From assembly GCF_012396015.1 (NCBI RefSeq), contig NZ_JAAXOQ010000013.1, positions 49,489 through 113,488 of the forward strand: DNA of 64,000 nucleotides, given 5' to 3'. Of the stretch, positions 21,446 through 28,370 are shown piece by piece (the first letter of the stretch is position 1; every line of letters starts with the position of its first letter). The notes under the pieces were generated by a model. That model was not told where the DNA came from. It saw only the letters and a list, made by a program, of their open reading frames with translations, and ran no database searches. This DNA is from Tsukamurella spumae (GTDB taxonomy: Bacteria > Actinomycetota > Actinomycetes > Mycobacteriales > Mycobacteriaceae). The translations under genes and the position numbers were made by a program.

Positions 21446-22927
21446 TCAGGCGTTGCCCGACAGCTTCTCGCGAAGAGCAGCGAGCTGCGCATCGCTGGCC
21501 AGCGAACCGCCGGTGCTCTGCGGGGCGTCGTTGCCGCCCCGGTCGCCCGCCGACTCGCTCGAGTAGTTCGCGCCACCCGCGGCCGGACCGCCGGCAGCGG
21601 CCTCGGCGGCCTCGTCGGCCGCGAACTTCTCCATCTGCGCGGTGTGCATCTTGTGGCGACGCTCCGCCTCGGCGTAGCGACCCTCCCACTCCTCGCGCTG
21701 CTTCTCGAAGCCCTCGAGCCACTCGTTGGTCTCGGGATCGAAGCCCTCGGGGAAGATGTACTCGCCGTTCTCGTCGTAGCTGTCGGCCATGCCGTACTTC
21801 GACGGGTCGAACTCCTCGGTGTAGTCCTCGTTGGCCTGCTTGAGGCTCAGCGAGATACGACGACGCTCGAGGTCGATGTCGATGACGCGCACCATCGCGT
21901 CGTCGCCCACCGAGACGACCTGGTCCGGGACCTCGACGTGGCGCTCGGCCAGCTCCGAGATGTGGACGAGGCCCTCGATGCCCTCCTCGACGCGGACGAA
22001 CGCGCCGAACGGAACGAGCTTGGTGACCTTGCCGGGCACGATCTGGCCGATGGCGTGGGTCCGGGCGAACTGACGCCACGGATCCTCCTGGGTCGCCTTG
22101 AGCGACAGCGAGACGCGCTCGCGGTCCAGGTCGACGTCGAGGACCTCGACGGTGACCTCGTCGCCCACGGTGACCACCTCGGACGGGTGATCGATGTGCT
22201 TCCAGGACAGCTCCGAGACGTGCACGAGGCCGTCGACGCCGCCCAGGTCCACGAAGGCACCGAAGTTGACGATCGAGGACACGACGCCCTTGCGGACCTG
22301 GCCCTTCTGAAGCTGGTGCAGGAACTCGCTGCGGACCTCGGACTGGGTCTGCTCGAGCCACGCACGGCGCGACAGGACCACGTTGTTGCGGTTCTTGTCG
22401 AGCTCGATGATCTTCGCCTCGATCTCCTTGCCGATGTACGGCTGGAGGTCGCGCACACGACGCATCTCGACCAGCGAGGCCGGGAGGAAGCCGCGGAGGC
22501 CGATGTCCAGGATGAGACCACCCTTGACCACCTCGATGACGGTGCCCTTGACGGCCTCGTCCTTCTCCTTGAGCTCCTCGATCGTGCCCCAGGCGCGCTC
22601 GTACTGCGCACGCTTCTTGGACAGGATCAGGCGGCCTTCCTTGTCCTCCTTGGTGAGGACAAGAGCCTCGACGGCATCGCCGACGTTGACGACCTCGGAC
22701 GGGTCGACGTCGTGCTTGATGCTCAGCTCGCGGGAGGGGATGACACCCTCGGTCTTGTAACCGATATCGAGCAGGACCTCGTCACGGTCGACCTTGACGA
22801 TGGTGCCCTCGACGATGTCGCCATCGTTGAAGTACTTGATCGTGGCGTCGATCGCTGCGAGGAAATCCTCCGCGGTGCCGATGTCGTTGACGGCGACCTG
22901 CGGGGACGTAACGGTGGTGGTGGGCAT
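21446..22927 (-). CDS. rpsA: 30S ribosomal protein S1
   Basis: S1, the mRNA-binding protein of the small ribosomal subunit, 493 residues, with four S1 RNA-binding domains (e.g. GDIVEGTIVKVDRDEVLLDIGYK at the start, and repeated GLVHISELA / GLVHVSELS motifs). The actinobacterial form lacks two of the six E. coli repeats and ends in a disordered, alanine/glycine-rich tail, seen here after about residue 430. In mycobacteria that tail has been linked to pyrazinoic acid and trans-translation. The true start is the ATG at 22927 with GGAG upstream; a much longer upstream extension is not conserved sequence. Confidence 0.97.
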   Translation of the reverse strand: MPTTTVTSPQVAVNDIGTAEDFLAAIDATIKYFNDGDIVEGTIVKVDRDEVLLDIGYKTEGVIPSRELSIKHDVDPSEVVNVGDAVEALVLTKEDKEGRLILSKKRAQYERAWGTIEELKEKDEAVKGTVIEVVKGGLILDIGLRGFLPASLVEMRRVRDLQPYIGKEIEAKIIELDKNRNNVVLSRRAWLEQTQSEVRSEFLHQLQKGQVRKGVVSSIVNFGAFVDLGGVDGLVHVSELSWKHIDHPSEVVTVGDEVTVEVLDVDLDRERVSLSLKATQEDPWRQFARTHAIGQIVPGKVTKLVPFGAFVRVEEGIEGLVHISELAERHVEVPDQVVSVGDDAMVRVIDIDLERRRISLSLKQANEDYTEEFDPSKYGMADSYDENGEYIFPEGFDPETNEWLEGFEKQREEWEGRYAEAERRHKMHTAQMEKFAADEAAEAAAGGPAAGGANYSSESAGDRGGNDAPQSTGGSLASDAQLAALREKLSGNA

Positions 22928-23078
22928 TGGGTAAGTTGCTCCGGACAGGGTGCTAGTAGTGTGGGTCGAGATCGCGCACGCATGGGCACACGCGTGGTCC
23001 AGGCTACTCCACCGCGTACGAGCTGGGCAAACCGCCCCCAGCGCCCTCTCCTCACCCGCCACCGAGAGGTACCCGTCC

Positions 23079-23888
23079 GTGACCCACCGCCCCAAACCCG
23101 ACATGCGTCGCGACAGCTCCGGCTCGGAGGCCGCGAACCGGTCCTGGTGGGACGCCGACGCGGACGCGTATCACGCCGAGCACGCCGCCTTCCTCGGCGT
23201 CGACAGCGCCGACGGTGAGTTCGTCTGGTGCCCCGAGGGCCTGCACGAGGCCGACGTCGGACTGCTCGGCACCGTCGGACCGGGGACCACGGCGGTGGAG
23301 ATCGGCTGCGGCAGCGCGCCCTGCTCCCGGTGGCTCGCCGCGCAGGGCGCGACGGTGGTCGGCATCGACATCTCGGCCGGCATGCTGCGCCGCGGGCTCC
23401 CCCACGTGCGGGGCGGCAACCCGCTCCTGGTCCAGGCGGGAGCCGAGAACCTCCCGGTCGCCGACGGTGCCGCCGACATCGTCTGCTCCGCCTTCGGCGG
23501 CATTCCGTTCGTCGCCGATTCCGCGCGGGTCATGGCCGAGGCATTCCGCGTGCTGCGCCCGGGCGGGCGTTTCGTGTTCTCGGTCAATCACCCGATGCGC
23601 TGGATGTTCCTGGACGACCCCGGCCCGGAGGGCCTCGTCGCCACCCTGTCGTACTTCGATCGGTCGCCGTACGTCGAGACGGACGACGACGGTGCGCCCA
23701 CGTACGTCGAGCACCACCGGACCATGGGCGACCGCATCCGCGAGATCGTCGGTGCCGGCCTGCGCGTGGTCGACGTCCTCGAACCCGAGTGGCCCGAGGG
23801 ATTCACCCAGGAATGGGGCCAGTGGAGTCCGTTGCGCGGCGCGATCTTCCCCGGCACCGCGATCTTCTGCTGCGAAAAGCCCGAATAG
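23079..23888 (+). CDS. class I SAM-dependent methyltransferase
   Basis: A 269-residue Rossmann-fold methyltransferase. Motif I is VEIGCGSAPCSRWLAAQGA (around 70-88), motif II VVGIDISAGML, and motif III RVLRPGGRFVFSVNHP. The Methyltransf_11-type core and the N-terminal NRSWWDADADAYHAEH are typical of small-molecule methylases common in mycolata. The substrate is unknown. The start is the GTG at 23079 with AGAGG upstream; an ATG at 23103 is possible. It is divergent from rpsA with 151 bp between. Confidence 0.85.
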   Translation: MTHRPKPDMRRDSSGSEAANRSWWDADADAYHAEHAAFLGVDSADGEFVWCPEGLHEADVGLLGTVGPGTTAVEIGCGSAPCSRWLAAQGATVVGIDISAGMLRRGLPHVRGGNPLLVQAGAENLPVADGAADIVCSAFGGIPFVADSARVMAEAFRVLRPGGRFVFSVNHPMRWMFLDDPGPEGLVATLSYFDRSPYVETDDDGAPTYVEHHRTMGDRIREIVGAGLRVVDVLEPEWPEGFTQEWGQWSPLRGAIFPGTAIFCCEKPE

Positions 23889-24012
23889 TACCGCTATGCC
23901 CGGTCTCCAGCTGATTCACAGCTGATCGTGCGCCCGCGTACAAGGAGATCCGGTCGACTCGGGTGCGGGCGGTCCGAATCGCGATCGCACAGCTGCACGA
24001 GGAGAACATTCT

Positions 24013-24462
24013 ATGAACCGATTCACCCGCACCCGCCTGGCGGCCGCGACCGCGGCAGCCGCTGCACTGGCCGGCGCGGCGCTGCTCGCACCCGCCGCCG
24101 CGAACGCCGCGCCCGTCTCGCCGACGGCGCCCGTCCCGGGCACCCAGTGCAACGTCGGTCAGGTCGAGCGCGCCACCGCGAAGGTCGCGCCGGAGTTCTG
24201 GCAGCACATCAGCACCAACGCCAAGGCGAAGGACCGCTTCGAGCAGATGCTCGTCAAGACCCAGGCGGAGCGCGCGGCGGACCGCGCAGCCGCCATGAAG
24301 GCCCGCGAGGCACGCAAGGCCGAGTGGCAGAAGGCACATCCCGGACAGACCCCGCCCGTGCACCAGCACGGCAAGGACCACGGCAAGGGCAAGCCGACGC
24401 TGACGAAGGCCCAGGTCGAGCAGAAGATCGCGACCGTCAAGGCGACCTGCACCACCAGCTAG
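24013..24462 (+). CDS. secreted hemophore-like protein 1
   Basis: A 149-residue exported protein: Sec signal peptide of ~33 residues ending ANAAP, then a short helical domain bounded by two cysteines (PGTQCNVGQVERAT near the start and ATCTTS at the end). This two-cysteine helical layout matches the mycobacterial haemophore (Rv0203-like, MHB) family, whose archetype carries haem outside the cell. It differs from its two downstream paralogues by a charged insertion with HQHGKDHGKGK, potentially metal- or haem-binding. AGGAGA precedes the ATG. No IdeR box is visible upstream. Haem binding is a family inference only. Confidence 0.75.
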   Translation: MNRFTRTRLAAATAAAAALAGAALLAPAAANAAPVSPTAPVPGTQCNVGQVERATAKVAPEFWQHISTNAKAKDRFEQMLVKTQAERAADRAAAMKAREARKAEWQKAHPGQTPPVHQHGKDHGKGKPTLTKAQVEQKIATVKATCTTS

Positions 24463-24478
24463 TACACGGGTTTCGATC

Positions 24479-24513
24479 GGACGGCACCGGGTTGTTCTTA
24501 CCCGGCGTCGTCC
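24479..24513 (+). terminator. hairpin terminator after hemophore-like gene 1
   Basis: GGACG/CGTCC and CCGGGT/ACCCGG arms form an interrupted stem with a 7-nt loop, followed by TTTCGTCG. It lies 17 bp after the stop and separates the first paralogue from the next two. Confidence 0.6.
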
Positions 24514-24579
24514 TTTCGTCGTTCATGCCGAACCGGTAGTCTCGCTGAGCAGTCGTCACCGCCCCGAACAGGAGAAGTC

Positions 24580-24933
24580 ATGAACCGGATCCGCTTCGCC
24601 GCCGCGGTCGCAGCCCTCGGGGGCGCCCTCGCCCTCGTCCCCGCCGTCGCTTCGGCAGCACCGAACGACAAGGTCCCCGGCACCAAGTGCACCGTCGCGC
24701 AGGTCGAGCGCGCCACCCAGGTGATCGCGCCCGAGGCCATCGCCGTCATGGACGCCACCCCCGGCGGCCGCGACCAGGCCACGGAGCTGCTCACCGCCAA
24801 GCCCGAGGACCGTCAGGCGATCATCGACCGACTGACGAAGGACAACCCGGCGGCCGCGTCGTACTACAAGGCCAACCGCGCCGACATCGACGCGAAGATC
24901 GCCAAGGTCATCGCGACCTGTGATCAGTACTGA
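24580..24933 (+). CDS. secreted hemophore-like protein 2
   Basis: A 117-residue exported protein with a ~25-residue signal peptide ending ASAAP. The mature part starts PGTKCTVAQVERATQVIAPE and ends KVIATCDQY, with the same paired cysteines and VERAT helix as its neighbour, so the two arose by duplication. The compact all-helical core of ~85 residues is the usual size for the Rv0203-like haemophore family. AGGAGA precedes the ATG. It probably forms a transcript with the third paralogue, which begins 32 bp after its stop. Confidence 0.78.
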   Translation: MNRIRFAAAVAALGGALALVPAVASAAPNDKVPGTKCTVAQVERATQVIAPEAIAVMDATPGGRDQATELLTAKPEDRQAIIDRLTKDNPAAASYYKANRADIDAKIAKVIATCDQY

Positions 24934-24965
24934 CCCTCACACCAACCGCCATTGAAAGGCCCTGT

Positions 24966-25361
24966 ATGACCTTCCGTCGTTCCGCCGTCACCGCCGCCGT
25001 CCTCGGCGCGATCGCCCTGGCCGGCTCTCCGCTGGCCGCCGCGGCCCCCACACCGGCACCCAAGCCCTCGGACCCGAACCTGTCGCGCTCGATCCCCGGC
25101 ACCTCCTGCACCGTCGGACAGCTCAAGGCCGCCCTCGACAAGCAGTCGCCCGGCCTCAGCGCGAAGCTGGAGCAGGCGTCCGGCGGCCCGAAGCAGTTCG
25201 CCGATATCGCCACGTCCGACCCGGCGACCCGCCAGTTCAAGCTGGCCAGCGCCGCGTTCGTCGGTTCGGCGGCCGGGTTCGGCATCTTCTCGGAGCAGCA
25301 GAACATCCAGAACGCGCTCTCGAGCGCCTACAAGTCCTGCTCGGCTCCGGCCAAGAAGTAA
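24966..25361 (+). CDS. secreted hemophore-like protein 3
   Basis: A 131-residue exported protein, signal peptide ending PLAAAAP, mature part with PGTSCTVGQLKAALDK and a C-terminal cysteine in YKSCSAP. The shared PGTxCTVxQ start and paired cysteines place it with the two upstream paralogues, although the middle is more divergent (LASAAFVGSAAGFGIF is hydrophobic). GAAAGG precedes the ATG. The operon ends at the hairpin just after the stop. Its haemophore role is inferred. Confidence 0.72.
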   Translation: MTFRRSAVTAAVLGAIALAGSPLAAAAPTPAPKPSDPNLSRSIPGTSCTVGQLKAALDKQSPGLSAKLEQASGGPKQFADIATSDPATRQFKLASAAFVGSAAGFGIFSEQQNIQNALSSAYKSCSAPAKK

Positions 25362-25367
25362 CGACGA

Positions 25368-25411
25368 ACGCCGACGGCGCCGCTCCCCGTGGGGAACGGC
25401 GCCGTCGGCGT
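25368..25411. terminator. terminator after hemophore-like cluster
   Basis: A 21-bp stem with one mismatch (25368-25388 with 25391-25411) and a tiny loop lies 6 bp after the third paralogue's stop and ends shortly before the convergent XRE gene. It could serve both directions. Confidence 0.8.
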
Positions 25412-25442
25412 CTTCATCGGCCGCCTGCCGCGCTGCGGGGAA

Positions 25443-25790
25443 TCAGGACACGTTCTGGATCGCGGCGAGGAGCGCGCTCTCGACGGCCGACACCGCGTCG
25501 GCGCTCGCCTGCTCGGCGGAGCGCGGCAGTACGCGGACCTCGATATCGGGCAGCAGCCAACCCGGCGGCACGTCCAGGGCGGCCGCGAGCCGGTACACGG
25601 TGGACATGTGCGGATCGGAGAACCGCTCGTTGGAGCTGACGTTCCGTTCGATGTTGGAGATCTGGTTGCGATGCAGCCCCGCGAGCTCGCCGAGCTTCTC
25701 CTGGGACAGTCCGCGCGCCCTGCGGAGCGTGCTCAGCCGACGGCCCAGCGAGTCACCGTAGGTGTCCCACTCGATGTCCGGCCCGCTCAC
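25443..25790 (-). CDS. XRE-family transcriptional regulator A
   Basis: A small helix-turn-helix regulator of about 115 residues. The HTH is LSTLRRARGLSQEKLGELAGLHRNQISNIERN, followed by a short helical tail (STVYRLAAALDVPPGWLLPD and a C-terminal helix). I start it at the GTG at 25790: the paralogue next door has a GTG at the same position, eight residues before the shared W-x-TYGDS motif, and each start lies exactly 19 nt from an identical-length inverted repeat. A longer frame to 25892 would read through that repeat. It likely represses itself. The target set is unknown. Confidence 0.8.
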   Translation of the reverse strand: MSGPDIEWDTYGDSLGRRLSTLRRARGLSQEKLGELAGLHRNQISNIERNVSSNERFSDPHMSTVYRLAAALDVPPGWLLPDIEVRVLPRSAEQASADAVSAVESALLAAIQNVS

Positions 25791-25809
25791 CCGATCCACG
25801 GTGATGGAT

Positions 25810-25841
25810 GCACAAGGCGTTGTCTGCCCTACACATTGTGC
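25810..25841. promoter_or_regulatory. 32-bp inverted-repeat operator of XRE gene A
   Basis: GCACAA-N20-TTGTGC with a conserved central TGTCTGC. It begins 19 nt upstream of the GTG start of XRE gene A. The same arms, spacer length and central heptamer recur at 26300-26331, at the same distance from XRE gene B, which strongly suggests a shared regulator site. Confidence 0.7.
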
Positions 25842-25914
25842 GCCAATGCGATTCGCCATAACCTCGCAGGTCAAAGACGCTCCGTCTGCCACAGATCACA
25901 CCCGCCGCTGAGTG

Positions 25915-26280
25915 CTATTCCGCTCCGTGCCCCATCAGCAGTCGAAGCCGGTCGACGAGCAGATCTTCAATAAGTGACCGGGCGGCGTTCGTCGCCTGCT
26001 CCGGAGATCGAGGTTCAATCGCCCGGTAGGCGTCCGGAAGTAGATCGATCGGATGCACCCCCAACCCCATGGCGATGCGATAGATCGTCTGGAGTGTTGG
26101 ATTCGCGAACTCTCCCCTGCGCGGACCGCGGTTGTATTCGATGACCTGGATCTCGGAACGGCTCACCCCCGAACGCTCGGCGAGTTCGAACTGCGTGATG
26201 CCCAGACCACGTCTTAGCGTGGAGACCCGGAATGCTACGGAGTCGCCGTAGGTGCTCCAACTGAGCTCCGTTTCCTCCAC
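25915..26280 (-). CDS. XRE-family transcriptional regulator B
   Basis: A paralogue of regulator A, about 121 residues, with STYGDSVAFRVSTLRRGLGI then TQFELAERSGVSRSEIQVIE as its helix-turn-helix, and an equivalent tail (TIYRIAMGLGVHPIDLLPD, then an acidic/leucine C-terminal helix). The proposed GTG at 26280 aligns with the start of regulator A. An ATG at 26319 lies inside the inverted repeat and lacks a ribosome site, so I reject it. It is divergent from the orphan gene at 26352 and the two share the operator at 26300-26331. Confidence 0.78.
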   Translation of the reverse strand: MEETELSWSTYGDSVAFRVSTLRRGLGITQFELAERSGVSRSEIQVIEYNRGPRRGEFANPTLQTIYRIAMGLGVHPIDLLPDAYRAIEPRSPEQATNAARSLIEDLLVDRLRLLMGHGAE

Positions 26281-26299
26281 GTCGACAACGGTGTCGGAC

Positions 26300-26331
26300 G
26301 CACAACGTAATGTCTGCATCACATGTTGTGC
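26300..26331. promoter_or_regulatory. 32-bp inverted-repeat operator between XRE gene B and orphan gene
   Basis: GCACAA-N20-TTGTGC with central TGTCTGC, same length as the site at 25810-25841. It lies 19 nt upstream of XRE gene B and 20 nt upstream of the divergent gene starting at 26352, so one bound protein could control both. Confidence 0.7.
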
Positions 26332-26351
26332 ATGACTGTCGGAGGTAGGTC

Positions 26352-26852
26352 ATGGCTGGTCAGACGACGTCGACCCGGCAAATCTCGAAGGGTTCACGCC
26401 TCCGCGGCCTGACGGCTGACGACGTAACCATCGTCGCGATCGACTTCCACGAGGACGGCGGTGCCACTGTCACCTTCCGCCCCGACAGCGGCGGCGTGGA
26501 CGAACGGGTCCTCTCGGCCTCGGAACCGGCGGAACTCCAGGTCGTGACCGGTCCGGGCTGGCGGTTCGACGGTGACCCGGTCGTATTCGCCTCGGCCATG
26601 TACATCGAGGTCAAGGGCCGGATCCTCGGGGCCGACACCTTCGAGGTCACGTTCAGCGAGGTGATGCTCGGCAAGAACATGGGTCGGGCACATCGCCTGG
26701 CCCTCGTTTCCGTGCATCCCGACGGCGACGCGCACGACCAGATCCGCTACCTGACCGACCACTTCCGGTCGATCGATGTGGACGCCGTGGCGACGACGCG
26801 GATTCAGCTCGATTGGAAGCGCACATGGGCCGCGGGCACGGAACCACGCTGA
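26352..26852 (+). CDS. hypothetical protein divergent from XRE regulator
   Basis: A 166-residue cytoplasmic protein that I do not recognise. The central part (about 20-150) is beta-rich with alternating charged strands (DVTIVAIDFHEDGGATVTFR, then YIEVKGRIL and FEVTFSEVML), and there is no signal peptide, membrane segment or catalytic motif. It is preceded by an excellent ribosome site (GGAGG, 6 nt before the ATG) and by the shared XRE operator, so expression is likely controlled by the neighbouring regulators. Its stop is directly adjacent to the stop of the convergent toxin-antitoxin frame. It could be a cargo or effector of this small island. Confidence 0.7.
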   Translation: MAGQTTSTRQISKGSRLRGLTADDVTIVAIDFHEDGGATVTFRPDSGGVDERVLSASEPAELQVVTGPGWRFDGDPVVFASAMYIEVKGRILGADTFEVTFSEVMLGKNMGRAHRLALVSVHPDGDAHDQIRYLTDHFRSIDVDAVATTRIQLDWKRTWAAGTEPR

Positions 26853-27125
26853 CTATCCAGCTAAGGCTCGCCCATCTGCCTCAATGGCGACGCGGAGCCC
26901 GAGCTTTGCGCCGATCACGACGAGCGCGTCGAGGCTGAACGCACTCATCTTGCCGCGGAACAACGCCGACACCCGAGGCTGCGTCAGCCCTAGTTCCCGA
27001 ACGGCGTCGGCCTGCGTCCACCCACGTCGATCCACCTGCTCCAGGATCGCGTGGAGGAAATCCGCACGAGCCCGCAGATTCGCGGCTTCTTCTGGCGTAT
27101 CGGCAATGTCATCCCACACACTCAC
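26853..27125 (-). CDS. HigA-type antitoxin from internal start
   Basis: Within the merged frame, a GTG at 27125 is preceded by AAGGAGG about nine bases upstream. It opens MSVWDDIADTPEEAANLRA, the expected N-terminus of a 90-residue antitoxin with an XRE helix-turn-helix. Free antitoxin is therefore likely still made by internal initiation, independently of the upstream toxin part. This would keep the locus neutralised and autoregulated. Confidence 0.6.
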   Translation of the reverse strand: MSVWDDIADTPEEAANLRARADFLHAILEQVDRRGWTQADAVRELGLTQPRVSALFRGKMSAFSLDALVVIGAKLGLRVAIEADGRALAG

Positions 27126-27467
27126 AGTTGCTCCCCTCCTTCCCGCGCCAAGTCGTTTCGCCTCTGCGTAGCGCCGGCGGCCGAGCTCGATGTCACGGCG
27201 CGCCGTCCTCTGGGACTTCTTCTCGAAGGAGTGCAGGACGTACACAGTGTCACCGAAGGTGGCGACGTACATGACGCGGAACGCTCTGCCGCTATCGCGC
27301 GTGCGGATCTCGCGACACCCGGCCCCCACTGACGCCATCGGCTTCCAGTCGTAGGGATGCGCGCCGCGCTGAACCCGATCGATCTGAAATCCACAATCCT
27401 GCTTTGCATCATCCGGAAACTCCCTCAGGTCACCCAGTGCGGATCCGACCCTCTCCACTCGCTTCAC
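26853..27467 (-). CDS. HigB-type toxin and HigA-type antitoxin merged in one frame
   Basis: A single 204-residue frame containing two normally separate proteins. Residues 1-~105 are a RelE/HigB (Gp49-like) mRNA interferase: LREFPDDAKQDCGFQIDRVQ, PYDWKPMASVGAGCREIR, FRVMYVATFGDTVYVLHSFE and RRDIELGRRRYAEAKRL. Residues 115-204 are an XRE antitoxin with the HTH GWTQADAVRELGLTQPRVSAL and the helix FSLDALVVIGAKLGL. The start is the GTG at 27467 with GGAGG upstream. Removing one base near 27150 would restore a toxin stop (ending REGGEQL) overlapping the antitoxin GTG as GTGA, the classical layout. So this is a recent fusion by a 1-nt insertion, or a sequence error. Confidence 0.85.
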   Translation of the reverse strand: MKRVERVGSALGDLREFPDDAKQDCGFQIDRVQRGAHPYDWKPMASVGAGCREIRTRDSGRAFRVMYVATFGDTVYVLHSFEKKSQRTARRDIELGRRRYAEAKRLGAGRRGATVSVWDDIADTPEEAANLRARADFLHAILEQVDRRGWTQADAVRELGLTQPRVSALFRGKMSAFSLDALVVIGAKLGLRVAIEADGRALAG

Positions 27468-27481
27468 GCCCGCCTCCGATT

Positions 27482-27501
27482 CTATATCGATACCGATATA
27501 G
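27482..27501. promoter_or_regulatory. operator/promoter of the HigBA locus
   Basis: A perfect palindrome CTATATCG-ATAC-CGATATAG lies 14 bp upstream of the toxin start. Its AT-rich arms overlap a plausible -10 element, so binding by the antitoxin would block transcription, the usual type II autoregulation. Confidence 0.65.
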
Positions 27502-27577
27502 TCGCTAGCCCATCCTCCGGACCGAAGACTACGGAGACCGTCCGACAATTTTTCGGACAAAACCGTCGATCGCAGAC

Positions 27578-27715
27578 ATGCGTGGGGCACACTTCAAGAT
27601 CGCCCAGTCCGGCATGATCAGTCCGCGCATGCACTACCTGGACGACACCGCGCGGACCAAGAAGGTCTACGTCGGCTACATCGGGCCGCACCTCCCGACG
27701 AAGGCGACGAACTAA
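27578..27715 (+). pseudogene. short gene remnant with PRMHYLDDT...YIGPHLPT motif
   Basis: A 45-codon frame starting at the ATG at 27578 encodes SGMISPRMHYLDDTARTKKV followed by YVGYIGPHLPTKATN and a TAA. This looks like the conserved C-terminus of a larger protein rather than a complete one: well-formed, basic and lacking a start region or ribosome site. The stop overlaps that of the convergent HAD gene by 3 nt. I cannot name the family. It may be debris from the insertion of the neighbouring toxin-antitoxin island. Confidence 0.45.
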
Positions 27716-28329
27716 CGCTCCGCCGATTCGACCATGCCGGGCAGCAGCGCGATCACCTCGCCCAGGTGATCGACGGTGCGCCACGCACCCGCCTCGGCGA
27801 GGGCGGCACCGTCGAACTCCCCGGTGGTCACGCCGATGAACACGCACCCCGCGACGCGGGCAGCGGCGGCGTCCTCGACATGATCGCCGAGGTATCCGCG
27901 GACACTCGGATACCGCTGCAGCGCATCGCCTTTGGCGGCACCGAAGTGCCCGCCCACCACGCCGTCGACCGCCAGCCCGGCGTCAGCGACGGCGCGCTCG
28001 GCGGCGGCATGCTGCTTGGCGGAGACCACGATCGAGCGCCCGCCGGCTGCCCGGATCGCAGCCAGCAGCTCGCGCGCACCCGGAAGGACCGGCACCGGTG
28101 TCGTGACATCGGTGTCGTAGTGGTGCCGGTACCGACGCAGGAACAGCTCAGCGTCGATGCCGGGGACCACCTCCCGCGCGACCTCGTCGATCGGCACGCC
28201 CATGTGGGGCAGGAGCAGGGCGTCGTCCACGGTGTACCCGAGATCGGTGAACGCGCGCTGCGCGGCCGTGAGGATCCGCTGCCGGGAGTCGATCAGCGTC
28301 AGGTCCAGGTCGAAACCGATGGTGAACAC
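27712..28329 (-). CDS. HAD-superfamily hydrolase
   Basis: A 205-residue haloacid-dehalogenase-like phosphatase. Motif I FDLDLTLID (nucleophile Asp at about 6 and the general acid two residues on), motif II in IVVSAKQHAAAE, and motif IV GYLGDHVEDAAAARVAG are in order, with an alpha-helical cap between I and II as in phosphoglycolate phosphatase-like enzymes. The natural substrate cannot be read off. I start at the GTG at 28329, directly before the first strand; a longer frame to 28401 would overlap the upstream gene. Confidence 0.85.
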   Translation of the reverse strand: MFTIGFDLDLTLIDSRQRILTAAQRAFTDLGYTVDDALLLPHMGVPIDEVAREVVPGIDAELFLRRYRHHYDTDVTTPVPVLPGARELLAAIRAAGGRSIVVSAKQHAAAERAVADAGLAVDGVVGGHFGAAKGDALQRYPSVRGYLGDHVEDAAAARVAGCVFIGVTTGEFDGAALAEAGAWRTVDHLGEVIALLPGMVESAER

Positions 28330-28370
28330 GGAGCCAAACGCTACCCGCGGCGGCGCAGCCGTTCCGCCAC

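Noticed and set aside
22928..23104. Longer N-terminal extension of ribosomal protein S1
   Set aside because: The extra residues are not S1-like and lie upstream of a good ATG with a ribosome site; it would also overlap the divergent methyltransferase start.
23889..24012. IdeR/iron box upstream of the hemophore-like genes
   Set aside because: No TTAGGTTAG-type palindrome is present, so iron control is not supported by sequence.
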